Below, piece by piece: positions 1 through 7,383 of a DNA stretch of 9,343 bases. This stretch comes from Methylotenera sp. (lineage in GTDB: Bacteria; Pseudomonadota; Gammaproteobacteria; Burkholderiales; Methylophilaceae). The notes under the pieces are model-generated. The model made no database searches. It was not told the DNA's origin and worked only from the letters and a program-made list of their open reading frames with translations. Made by a program: the position numbers and the translations under genes. The stretch covers positions 1-9,343 of the forward strand of contig JACDEP010000083.1 of assembly GCA_013816325.1 (NCBI GenBank). Reading direction: 5' to 3'. Each line of letters opens with the position of its first letter. Position 1 is the stretch's first letter.

Positions 1-1
1 T

Positions 2-52
2 GATGAAGAAGATAATTCCTTTATTTTTTACATCAAGAAACGCGCGCATTAG
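2..52 (+). CDS. Possible 3' end of an unidentified plus-strand gene
   Basis: An open frame enters from the left edge and reads 16 codons (ending IKKRAH) before a TAG at 50-52. It lies just left of a bidirectional terminator, as expected for a gene convergent with valS. The fragment is too short to assign a family. A competing short frame opens with ATG at 3 and stops at 62, so the choice of frame is uncertain. The neighbouring terminator is the main support. Confidence 0.3.
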   Translation, partial: DEEDNSFIFYIKKRAH

Positions 53-70
53 TCTTATATGAATTCTGAA

Positions 71-104
71 CAATAAAAAAGGCGCTTTCGCGCCTTTTTT
101 ATTG
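71..104. terminator. Bidirectional rho-independent terminator
   Basis: A perfect 15-bp inverted repeat runs from 71-85 to 90-104 with a 4-base loop (86-89). The stem core is GGCGC/GCGCC, flanked by six A on the left and six T on the right, so either strand gives a GC-rich hairpin followed by a U-run. On the minus strand the loop reads GAAA, a stable GNRA-type tetraloop. It starts six bases past the valS stop codon and would also stop transcription arriving from the left edge. Confidence 0.93.
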
Positions 105-110
105 TTGCCC

Positions 111-3050
111 TTACTTAAGTTTAGCTAACTGGCCCTGCAATTTTTCCAGATTTGCACCGAATTCAGTAACCCGCGCTTTTTCCTGCTCTACCACAGCGGC
201 AGGAGCTCGAGCTACAAAGCTTTCGTTACTTAATTTACCGTTAGCTTTATTGATTTCAGTTTCCAAACGCGCAATTTCCTTACCTAATCGTTCTTTCTCT
301 GCAGCAACATCAATTTCAACTTTTAACATTAACTTAAAGTCGTCTACCAGCATCACCGGGGCATCAGCCTCTGGCAATTCAGGAACAATACTTACCTCTT
401 CCAGCTTAGCTAGCGCTTTCAAATAGGGGGCTACCAAAGCGAGTTTTATTGCATCTCCTGTTGCAATCAATGGCACACGCGCGGCAGGTGAAATACCCAT
501 TTCACCGCGTAAGCTACGGCAGGCATCTACCGCTTGTTTAAGTAAAGCGACCCAAGCCTCTGCTACCACATCTATTTTGCCGGGTTGGGAAATTGGATAA
601 GCTTCAAGCATGATGCTTGGGCCGGTTTTACCGCTCATTGGGCCTATGGTCTGCCAGATTTCTTCCGTAATGAACGGCATAATTGGGTGAGCAAGGCGTA
701 AAATCGTTTCCAGCACACGCAGCAATGTACGCCGCGTTGCCCGTTTTTCTGCATCACTACCCTGCTGAACTTGAACCTTAGCAAGCTCCAAGTACCAATC
801 GCAATACTCGTCCCACACAAACTCATAAATAGCTTTTGCTACTAGGTCAAAACGGTAGTCGTTAAATGCACGTTCAACATCCGCTTCCGTGCGTTGCAAT
901 TGTGAGACTATCCAACGGTCCGCTTGCGAGAAATTTAAGTAACCTTCCGGTTGAATATTACACTCTTCCAGTCCGCAATCCTGGCCTTCCGTGTGCATGA
1001 GCACAAAGCGCGTGGCGTTCCACAATTTATTGCAGAAATTACGATAGCCATCACAGCGCTGCAAATCAAACTTGATGTCACGGCCCGGTGAAGCAAGCGC
1101 TGCAAACGTAAATCGTAAGGCATCCGTTCCGTAAGCAGCGATACCTTCCGGAAATTCTTTACGCGTACGTTTTTCAATCTGCTCGGCTTGTTTCGGCTTC
1201 ATCAAGCCGGTTGTACGTTTCTCAATCAGCTCATCCAAAGAGATGCCATCGATCAGGTCAATCGGGTCCAGCACGTTGCCTTTCGATTTACTCATCTTCT
1301 GGCCTTCAGCATCACGGATCAAGCCATGTACATAAACGTGTTTGAATGGGATTTTCCCAGTGATGTGTGTAGTCATCATGACCATACGCGCCACCCAGAA
1401 AAAGATGATGTCAAAGCCTGTTACCAACACTGAAGATGGCAGATATAAATCTAGCGCTGTATTGGCTTTATCTATGGCTTCATCGCCAGTCCAGTCCAGT
1501 GTAGAGAAAGGCCATAAAGCAGATGAGTACCATGTATCAAGTACATCGTTGTCACGTCTCAATCCTTTATAACGAAGTATTTCAGCATATTCGGCCTCGC
1601 CTCTTACTTCGAGATCAGCAAGTACTTGCTCAAGTTTTGCATAAGCTTGTTTTTCATCATGCGCTACAAAAATTAAATCTCCGCAATACCAAGCAGGAAT
1701 TTGATGCCCCCACCACAATTGGCGGGAAATACACCAGTCTTGAATGTTATTGAGCCATTGATTGTAAGTATTCACCCAGTTCTCAGGGTAGAATTTGATT
1801 TCGCCAGAAGCCACAACTTCTAAAGCCTTTTGCGTAATACTCTTGCCATCGGCGGCAGGTTTGCTCATCGCCACAAACCATTGGTCAGTCAGCATAGGCT
1901 CAATCACCACACCTGTACGGTCGCCACGTGGCACTTTGAGTTTATGTTTTTCAGCTTTAACTAAATAGTTTTGCTCCTCAAGGTCTACTACCACTTGCTT
2001 ACGCGCTGCAAAACGTTCTAATCCGATTAAATTTTTAGGTAAATCAATCGATTCTTTAGCTGAACCATCAGCAGCATAGACTTCTGCTGTCGATGGAATA
2101 AACCCTTGAAGATTAAGGATAATAATTTTATCCAAATTATGACGTTGCCCAACTGCATAGTCATTAAAGTCATGCGCTGGTGTTACTTTTACCACGCCGG
2201 TACCGAATTCTTTATCTACATAGTCATCAGCAATAATCGGGATTTCGCGGCCGCAAAACGGCAACTTTACATTTTGACCAATCAGGTGCGCATAGCGCTC
2301 ATCTTCTGGATGCACCATCACCGCCACATCACCCACCATAGTTTCTGGACGTGTCGTAGCTACGGTTAAATGCGTTAAACCATTTACATTATCTGCCTCA
2401 GATAATGGATAGTTGATATGCCACATGAAGCCATCTTCTTCTTTCTGCACCACTTCGAGGTCTGAAACGGCTGTGCCGAGCTTCACATCCCAGTTCACCA
2501 GGCGTTTGCCACGGTAGATCAAACCTTCATTGTACAAACGCACAAACGTCTCAGTGACAGTTTTGTTCAGGCCTTCATCCATGGTAAAGCGCTCACGGCT
2601 CCAATCCGGTGAAGTACCTAAACGACGCATTTGTTTAGTAATGGTGCCGCCTGAGTATTCTTTCCACTCCCACACTTTTTCCAAGAATTTCTTACGGCCT
2701 AGGTCATGGCGTGATACCCCTTGTGCGTCTAACTGTCGTTCCACCACGATTTGCGTAGCGATACCCGCGTGATCGGTGCCTGGCTGCCAAAGCGTGTTAT
2801 CGCCGCGCATACGGTGATAGCGGGTCAGCGCATCCATCAGGGTCTGGTTGAAGCCGTGGCCCATGTGCAGTGTACCGGTCACATTGGGCGGCGGCAGTAA
2901 GATACAGAAATTTTCCTCTTTAGGCTTGCTAGTATCTAAACCGGCAGCATAATAGCCTTGGCTTTCCCAAAATTGATACCAGTGGCTTTCAATGGTTTTA
3001 GGGTCGAAGGATTTTGCTAATTCTTTGGGAGTGGTGTTGGTTATCGTCAT
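111..3050 (-). CDS. valS: Valyl-tRNA synthetase (ValRS)
   Basis: Cytoplasmic class Ia enzyme that charges tRNA-Val with valine using ATP and hydrolyses mischarged Thr-tRNA-Val. The 979 residues are close to the usual bacterial length of about 950. Visible signatures are PPPNVTGTLHMGH at residues 53-65 (the HIGH motif, as HMGH 62-65), GTDHAGIATQ at 91-100, and the editing-domain segment TTRPETMVGDVAV at 232-244. DTWYSSALWPF lies near 505 and KMSKSKGNVLDP at 585-596 (the KMSKS loop). The anticodon-binding helical domain follows, and then a charged C-terminal segment from about 905 that is probably the tRNA-binding coiled coil of ValRS. The start ATG is at 3048-3050 with only a weak AGTAGG upstream. 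A strong terminator directly follows the stop. The gene appears intact and sits 69 bp downstream of the GIDE-domain gene on the same strand, so read-through from that operon is possible. Confidence 0.98.
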   Translation of the reverse strand: MTITNTTPKELAKSFDPKTIESHWYQFWESQGYYAAGLDTSKPKEENFCILLPPPNVTGTLHMGHGFNQTLMDALTRYHRMRGDNTLWQPGTDHAGIATQIVVERQLDAQGVSRHDLGRKKFLEKVWEWKEYSGGTITKQMRRLGTSPDWSRERFTMDEGLNKTVTETFVRLYNEGLIYRGKRLVNWDVKLGTAVSDLEVVQKEEDGFMWHINYPLSEADNVNGLTHLTVATTRPETMVGDVAVMVHPEDERYAHLIGQNVKLPFCGREIPIIADDYVDKEFGTGVVKVTPAHDFNDYAVGQRHNLDKIIILNLQGFIPSTAEVYAADGSAKESIDLPKNLIGLERFAARKQVVVDLEEQNYLVKAEKHKLKVPRGDRTGVVIEPMLTDQWFVAMSKPAADGKSITQKALEVVASGEIKFYPENWVNTYNQWLNNIQDWCISRQLWWGHQIPAWYCGDLIFVAHDEKQAYAKLEQVLADLEVRGEAEYAEILRYKGLRRDNDVLDTWYSSALWPFSTLDWTGDEAIDKANTALDLYLPSSVLVTGFDIIFFWVARMVMMTTHITGKIPFKHVYVHGLIRDAEGQKMSKSKGNVLDPIDLIDGISLDELIEKRTTGLMKPKQAEQIEKRTRKEFPEGIAAYGTDALRFTFAALASPGRDIKFDLQRCDGYRNFCNKLWNATRFVLMHTEGQDCGLEECNIQPEGYLNFSQADRWIVSQLQRTEADVERAFNDYRFDLVAKAIYEFVWDEYCDWYLELAKVQVQQGSDAEKRATRRTLLRVLETILRLAHPIMPFITEEIWQTIGPMSGKTGPSIMLEAYPISQPGKIDVVAEAWVALLKQAVDACRSLRGEMGISPAARVPLIATGDAIKLALVAPYLKALAKLEEVSIVPELPEADAPVMLVDDFKLMLKVEIDVAAEKERLGKEIARLETEINKANGKLSNESFVARAPAAVVEQEKARVTEFGANLEKLQGQLAKLK

Positions 3051-3079
3051 AACCTACTATTTTAACATAGGCATCCGGT

Positions 3080-3103
3080 CAACTCACCTGTTGCCATGAG
3101 TTG
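3080..3103. other. Small inverted repeat in the valS leader
   Basis: CAACTCA at 3080-3086 pairs with TGAGTTG at 3097-3103 (7 bp, 10-base loop), inside the 69-bp gap between the GIDE-domain gene and valS. No T-run follows on the minus strand, so it is not a convincing terminator of the upstream gene. It could be a weak leader structure or chance. Confidence 0.25.
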
Positions 3104-3119
3104 TTATATTGTTGTTAGC

Positions 3120-4022
3120 TCATGTCAAAGTCGCAAAAGCCATGAGCATTATGATGAGTAAAAACAGATGCGCCAAGCTCCAGTATTGATAGCGGTTACG
3201 TAGAATTTGCGGTGATAAAGCTGATATCAAAAAGAGCTTTCCACCAGCGGGTTTTGCTATCGTAAAGGCTCCATGACTAGCTTTTAGCAGGTGCTGCTTT
3301 TCAACCTCACGTCGTGCTTCGGCACGTGCTAACTCCCATTCCCGCATATCGACTTTGCCATCACGATTTAAGTCAAATCGCATGAGCATCTTTACCGGGT
3401 TAGATTTCCAAGTAGATAACAATTTTCCGGTATCGCGTTTTATCGTTTCTTCTAAACCAAAACTATGCCGGGTATCTAGATAACCCAATAAATATAAAGG
3501 CTTATTAGAAGGCAAAAATTCTTCTACGTACCTGTGATCATTTTTAAAACTGGTACGCTTTTCTGCATAAATAATCTCGCCGCCTTTGGGATTAACCTGG
3601 CAGCTACCAGAATCATCAGTCAGCTGAAAAGTCTGGTCGCTTTCGGTATATTCTAGCAACTGCGTTTCACGTTTACCATCTTCATTAAAACAGTTGGCAT
3701 AAACCCAAGCACGATACCAGACACAGGGAATCCCCTGATAGGGAGATTTGAAAGGCTGGGTGGTTGATGCTGTACCGTACAGCTCGATATAGCCTTGCGC
3801 TGCCGCAGCTATCGTAGAAGTAGGCGCTTCGGTGATTTTGAGCAGGCGCCAGTAATTAAATAAGGTGGCAAATAGACTTAAACAAATACCAATAGACAGC
3901 AGCCAAGCCCATACTTGACTGTCGGTGGGTTTAACATGTGCTACATAGGCCCATATAAAACTGCCAGCAATGATAACGAGCGTAGCAATATTAACGCTAC
4001 GCGCGTGCAACCTTTGAAACAT
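3120..4022 (-). CDS. GIDE-domain (MULAN-like) membrane protein with a single EF-hand
   Basis: Predicted inner-membrane protein of 300 residues. Two hydrophobic helices lie near the N-terminus (about 11-29 and 38-56) and one at the C-terminus (about 281-298). The middle, about 70-200, resembles the GIDE domain shared with eukaryotic mitochondrial MULAN/GIDE proteins: QGYIELYGTA, a PYQGIPCVWYRAWVY core, then a segment ending EEFLPSNKPLYLLGYL. No RING finger is visible, so despite the common database label there is no support for E3 ubiquitin ligase activity. Residues 217-229 form a textbook EF-hand loop (D217, N219, D221, D225, E228), which suggests calcium binding, followed by a charged helix. 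The gene lies 5 bp downstream of lemA. An AAGG within the lemA 3' end can serve as its ribosome binding site, so the two are probably co-expressed. The precise function is unknown. Confidence 0.85.
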   Translation of the reverse strand: MFQRLHARSVNIATLVIIAGSFIWAYVAHVKPTDSQVWAWLLSIGICLSLFATLFNYWRLLKITEAPTSTIAAAAQGYIELYGTASTTQPFKSPYQGIPCVWYRAWVYANCFNEDGKRETQLLEYTESDQTFQLTDDSGSCQVNPKGGEIIYAEKRTSFKNDHRYVEEFLPSNKPLYLLGYLDTRHSFGLEETIKRDTGKLLSTWKSNPVKMLMRFDLNRDGKVDMREWELARAEARREVEKQHLLKASHGAFTIAKPAGGKLFLISALSPQILRNRYQYWSLAHLFLLIIMLMAFATLT

Positions 4023-4027
4023 GTGAC

Positions 4028-4588
4028 TTAAGCCTTGAACCGACTTGCTACATCCACATCTTTTAATTCGTCTGATGCGAACTTGAGCATGTTCATGCGT
4101 CCAAAATTACAAATCCCCGCGACAATTAAGTCTGGGAACTGCCTGATACGCACATTATTAACAGCAACAGAATCGTTATAGAACTCTCGGCGATCTGCGA
4201 TTTGGTTTTCCAAACCGGTAATACGGGCCTGAAGGTTCATGAATGTTTGATCAGCTTTAAGGTCAGGATAATTCTCTGCCACAGCGAACAAGCCGCCTAA
4301 GCTAGCCTGCAAGCCAGATTCTGCCTTATCTAAGCCTACTAAGTCATGCGTTTGGCGTGCTGCATCTACCCCCATACGCGCCTGAATCACTTTCTCAAGT
4401 GTTTGTGCTTCATGGGTCATGTAAACCTTGCAGGTATCAATGAGCTTAGGCAGTTCGTCGTTACGTTGTTTAAGCAAGACGTCGATATTCGCCCAAGCTT
4501 TTTCAACGTTATTTTTAATATTGACTAAGCTGTTGTAAGTGACGATGAAATATAACGCTATTACTGCTAATACTATCCAAACTACCAT
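4028..4588 (-). CDS. lemA: LemA-family membrane-anchored protein
   Basis: The 186 residues match the LemA family, which has one N-terminal transmembrane helix and a helical domain predicted to lie outside the cytoplasmic membrane. Residues 2-17 form the hydrophobic anchor. The hallmark YNSLV (18-22) follows, then a conserved helix with AWANIDVLLKQRNDELPKLI (31-50), ENYPDL (105-110), and a second conserved helix, MNLQARITGLENQIADRREF (117-136). The C-terminus matches the family as well (VNNVRIRQFPDLIVA, 143-157). The biochemical role of LemA proteins is not settled. GGGAGA upstream of the ATG is a good ribosome binding site and supports the start. The gene lies 23 bp after the photolyase-like gene and 5 bp before the GIDE-domain gene, a partner commonly found next to lemA. 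Confidence 0.93.
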   Translation of the reverse strand: MVVWIVLAVIALYFIVTYNSLVNIKNNVEKAWANIDVLLKQRNDELPKLIDTCKVYMTHEAQTLEKVIQARMGVDAARQTHDLVGLDKAESGLQASLGGLFAVAENYPDLKADQTFMNLQARITGLENQIADRREFYNDSVAVNNVRIRQFPDLIVAGICNFGRMNMLKFASDELKDVDVASRFKA

Positions 4589-4611
4589 TTTTTATCTCCC
4601 TTTTAATTATT

Positions 4612-5847
4612 TTATGATTTTCTGTATTCGGCATCGCCTAATACAAGCGGCCCCACTTTTTCCCAGTAACGGGAAAAGCGCATCAGCCGTTTACTACTGA
4701 TTTCTACGTTTACAAATTTTTCTACTGGTTCCCACTGTGGTGAGAAAGGCTGCAATATAGCCTTAAGTTTTCGATTAGGCGTATTTTGAGTAGTGATTTT
4801 CCCAACGCCACGCTTCATTAATACTTCATAGGTATCGCCTATCCACACTTCAACCTCTTCCATCTCATTTAAACAGTCTGTTACAAACTGCAAACGGTTC
4901 AATGACCAGTTGTCATGGATTTCCGGGTCGAATACAAAGAATTTTGGGTATGGCTTTTTCATCAAAGGGTGCGCTGCAGAAAGCATTTCATCGTGAATAA
5001 ATACAGCGATTGCAGGATGGCCTGATAACATTTTGTTAACCACTGGCAGTATGGGATATTGCTTAGCGATGGGGACCAGTGTTTTGTTAAATAAGCGATC
5101 ATTCAATGTGTCATAGCTGGCATCGAACGGGCATTCCACCTGACAGGTCGCGCAGTATTTGGCTCCCGTATAACGGCTAAGTGTTTCTTTATTGAAAAAA
5201 TAAGGCTTGGAACTAAAAGTTGAAGTGACCCACTGCCAGGACAAATGATTGCTGGCTAAATCGCCATCCAGCAATTGTGCTTCAAACCAATCGGCAGCCG
5301 CATGCCAATCGAGTTTCCGATGATGGACGATATAGCTGGCCAGCCACATTCTTGCATGGTTATGCACATAACCGGTGTTCTTTAAATCCTCAATAATGCC
5401 ATCCATGCATGGCAAACCCGTTTTGCCTTCACGGATATCTTCACTTAAAGCCGCATGGCTAATAGCCACCTTGGGTGGTTCCATTTCGCTGAAGATCGCA
5501 TCCCCAGCCATATGCCAGACTTGTCGCCAATAATCCCGCCAAGCTAGTTGAAACAATAATTTATCTGCCTCTGTTCCGAAACGTTTCTTAATAGAATTAA
5601 AAGTTTCATTTAAACTTAAACAGCCGTGGCGTAGATAGGGTGATAAATGTGTGACTGCTCCATTTAAAAAATTACGGTTACGGGAATACGCTGCAATATC
5701 AATATTATTTAATTTTCTTGATGCAGCCAGCCTACCACCTGCCCACTCCTGGTTTAAATCTGGCCCTTTTGCCATGGGGAATTGCCGTTTAATATAATGC
5801 AAGCGCTCGTGTTGATCGCTAGGTATTGTTAGTTTTTGCGGGTTCAT
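4612..5847 (-). CDS. Photolyase/cryptochrome-like FAD protein with permuted domain order
   Basis: This 411-residue protein starts directly in the FAD-binding catalytic domain of the DNA photolyase/cryptochrome family. GGRLAASRKL is at 37-46, YSRNRNFLNGAVTHLSPYLRHG at 54-75, LAWRDYWRQVW at 101-111, GKTGLPCMDG at 141-150, TGYVHNHARMWLAS at 158-171 and LLDGDLASNHLSWQW at 192-206. Aligned from memory to E. coli PhrB, Asn200 matches the flavin-contacting Asn378, and Trp204 and Trp181 match Trp382 and Trp359. No Trp is found at the Trp306 position, and Gln100 replaces Glu274. A C-x2-C-x3-C cluster (232-239) follows. Residues about 277-365 then resemble the antenna alpha/beta fold usually located N-terminally: a strand with IHDEMLSAAHPLM, FVFDPEIH, NRLQFVTDCLNEM, and VEVWIGDTYEVL. 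AGGGAG supports the start. It may be a repair enzyme or a photoreceptor; substrate unknown. Confidence 0.85.
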   Translation of the reverse strand: MNPQKLTIPSDQHERLHYIKRQFPMAKGPDLNQEWAGGRLAASRKLNNIDIAAYSRNRNFLNGAVTHLSPYLRHGCLSLNETFNSIKKRFGTEADKLLFQLAWRDYWRQVWHMAGDAIFSEMEPPKVAISHAALSEDIREGKTGLPCMDGIIEDLKNTGYVHNHARMWLASYIVHHRKLDWHAAADWFEAQLLDGDLASNHLSWQWVTSTFSSKPYFFNKETLSRYTGAKYCATCQVECPFDASYDTLNDRLFNKTLVPIAKQYPILPVVNKMLSGHPAIAVFIHDEMLSAAHPLMKKPYPKFFVFDPEIHDNWSLNRLQFVTDCLNEMEEVEVWIGDTYEVLMKRGVGKITTQNTPNRKLKAILQPFSPQWEPVEKFVNVEISSKRLMRFSRYWEKVGPLVLGDAEYRKS

Positions 5848-6055
5848 CTGGAATAACTCCCTAGGACTGCAGCACTACCTAAATATGGTTTTTGATTTGT
5901 TACAATTCTCTACCATTTTGCGCATATTATCTACCTGCTAACTGGGCAATTTGCACATGTTTTTTGATAATCACTTTTCTGTTACAAGCTTATGTTTAAT
6001 AGTGCTAAGATAATCCTTAATTGACAAATATGATTAAGAGAAATAAGGGTATGAA
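5848..6055. promoter_or_regulatory. Divergent intergenic region between photolyase-like gene and nfeD
   Basis: These 208 AT-rich bases must hold the promoters of both divergent units. A consensus-like TTGACA is at 6021-6026, but no good -10 lies 16-18 bases further on before the nfeD ribosome binding site. A weaker plus-strand pair is TTACAA at 5982-5987 with TAAGAT at 6006-6011 (18-bp spacer). On the minus strand a TTGCCC/TATGCG pair with 17-bp spacing is weak. No convincing operator palindrome or small gene was seen. Confidence 0.5.
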
Positions 6056-6499
6056 ATGATTAATGCAATGTGGATATGGGGTGCCTTAGGGCTGGTTTTA
6101 TTAGCCGTGGAAATGGCCACCGGCACTTTTTATATCTTATGGTTTGGCATCGCCGGCTTATGTGTTGCTATCATTACGGGTTTATTACCTACTATTACAC
6201 CTGCCATTCAATTTGCGATATATGCCTTGTTATCACTAGGCTCGCTGGCTATATGGAAAACCTACTATATAAGACATGAAACGCACTCACGGGTTGGCCA
6301 ATCTCAAGGCGAAGAAATTGGCCGTACCGGCACCGTTATTGAAAGCGTCAGCTTAAAGAAAAATGGGCGCATCCGTTTCACACAAGGCGTGATGGGCAGC
6401 CGCGAATGGGTAGCGATTGGAGACGAAACGATAGAAGAAGGCAGTGAAGCAACGGTTGTTGCGGTAGTAGGCAATGCATTAAAAATCTCAAAAGTTTAA
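6056..6499 (+). CDS. nfeD: Short NfeD-family membrane protein
   Basis: A 147-residue protein with hydrophobic helices at about 5-20, 23-42 and 48-68, followed by a soluble beta-rich C-terminus (about 85-147). That tail has GRTGTVIESV, an NGRIRF strand, REWVAIGDETIEEGSEATVVAVVGNALKI-type content and fits the NfeD OB-fold domain. The length matches the short NfeD form that lacks the protease domain. Such proteins partner with SPFH/stomatin proteins, and the next gene, 22 bp downstream, is exactly that, as with YbbJ and QmcA in E. coli. The role is probably membrane quality control or microdomain organisation. AAGGG six bases upstream of 6056 fixes the start. An ATG at 6051 is out of frame and stops after two codons. 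Confidence 0.92.
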   Translation: MINAMWIWGALGLVLLAVEMATGTFYILWFGIAGLCVAIITGLLPTITPAIQFAIYALLSLGSLAIWKTYYIRHETHSRVGQSQGEEIGRTGTVIESVSLKKNGRIRFTQGVMGSREWVAIGDETIEEGSEATVVAVVGNALKISKV

Positions 6500-6521
6500 C
6501 CCACCAATTTTAGGAAATCCC

Positions 6522-7364
6522 ATGACAGAATTCAGTATTATCCTCATATTTTTAGTTGTTGTTGCCATCATCAAAGGTGTGCGCATTGTGCCGCAGGGTG
6601 AAGAATGGGTAGTAGAACGCTTGGGTAAATTTGCAGGCGTTCTGTCACCAGGGTTGCACGTGATTAACCCTATTTTTACTAAAGTTAGCTACAAAGTTAC
6701 CACCAAAGATATTATTTTAGAAATACCTCAACAAGAAGTTATTACCGCTGACAATGCGGTGATTCTAGCTAATGCAGTAGCATTCATCAAAGTAAGCAAC
6801 ATCGAACGCGCAGTGTATGGTATTGAAAATTTCCGTGAAGCCATGCGCAATATGGTGCAAACTAATTTACGTTCTATTATTGGTGGAATGGAATTAAATC
6901 ATGCACTGACATCACGCGACCGTATTAAAACTGAACTCAAGGCTGCCATTGCCGATGAAGCGCTAGACTGGGGCCTGACTGTAAAATCTGTAGAAATCCA
7001 AGACATCAAGCCTTCGCCAAATATGCAAGACGCGATGGAAAGACAAGCGGCTGCAGAGCGTGAACGCGTAGCCGTGGTAACGGAAGCTGAAGGTGCGAAA
7101 CAGTCGTTAATCTTGAATGCTGAGGCGCGGCTAGAAGCCGCTCGTAAAGATGCTGAAGCACAAATGGTTGCAGCAAAAGCATCTGCTGAGTCTATTAAAT
7201 TCATTACTGAGTCGGTAAAAGAAAATAATGCTTCTGCCATGTTTTTACTGGGCGACCGTTACATTACAGCTTTACAAAAAATGTCTTCATCTGAAAATAG
7301 CAAGATCATCGTAATGCCCGGTGATTTGGTTAGTGCCGTCAAATCCATCGTTGGTGGTAAATAA
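6522..7364 (+). CDS. qmcA: SPFH/stomatin-like protein, QmcA type
   Basis: Membrane-anchored SPFH (band 7) protein of 280 residues. An N-terminal hydrophobic helix (about 4-20) leads into the SPFH domain: VPQGEEWVVERLGKF at 23-37, LSPGLHVINPI at 41-51, and ITADNAVI at 74-81. IEIQDIKP-like VEIQDIKPSPNMQDAM at 157-172 ends the domain. A long Ala/Glu-rich coiled coil (about 173-225) and a conserved hydrophobic C-terminus with IIVMPGDL (262-269) follow. SPFH proteins oligomerise on the membrane and modulate proteases and lipid domains; E. coli QmcA is the nearest relative I recognise. TAGGA just upstream of the ATG is a usable ribosome binding site. Co-transcription with nfeD is expected. The gene ends 20 bp before a hairpin shared with a convergent unit. 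Confidence 0.94.
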   Translation: MTEFSIILIFLVVVAIIKGVRIVPQGEEWVVERLGKFAGVLSPGLHVINPIFTKVSYKVTTKDIILEIPQQEVITADNAVILANAVAFIKVSNIERAVYGIENFREAMRNMVQTNLRSIIGGMELNHALTSRDRIKTELKAAIADEALDWGLTVKSVEIQDIKPSPNMQDAMERQAAAERERVAVVTEAEGAKQSLILNAEARLEAARKDAEAQMVAAKASAESIKFITESVKENNASAMFLLGDRYITALQKMSSSENSKIIVMPGDLVSAVKSIVGGK

Positions 7365-7383
7365 CTTTACACATTGGTCTGAA

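Noticed and set aside
599..622. Palindrome around CAAGCATGATGCTTG within valS
   Set aside because: It lies in conserved coding sequence with no regulatory context, so chance is the simpler explanation.
2106..2369. Plus-strand open frame of 87 codons inside valS, and similar ones across 1188-1753 and 2530-2772
   Set aside because: All lie antisense to well-conserved valS sequence and show no recognisable protein features.
3103..3128. Possible valS promoter on the minus strand: TTGACA (3123-3128) and TATAAC (3103-3108)
   Set aside because: Both hexamers look good but the spacer is only 14 bp, too short for a standard sigma-70 promoter.
3120..4022. E3 ubiquitin ligase activity for the GIDE-domain protein
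   Set aside because: No RING finger cysteine/histidine pattern is present. Only the GIDE-like domain is shared with the eukaryotic ligase.
6051..6059. Minimal ORF ATGAAATGA overlapping the nfeD start
   Set aside because: It encodes only Met-Lys. It probably arises by chance, and the AAGGG box is better spaced for the ATG at 6056.
6899..7240. Minus-strand 113-codon open frame rich in Ala and Ser
   Set aside because: It is antisense to the coiled-coil part of the SPFH gene. Its composition mirrors the Ala/Glu-rich coding strand, and no homology is apparent.
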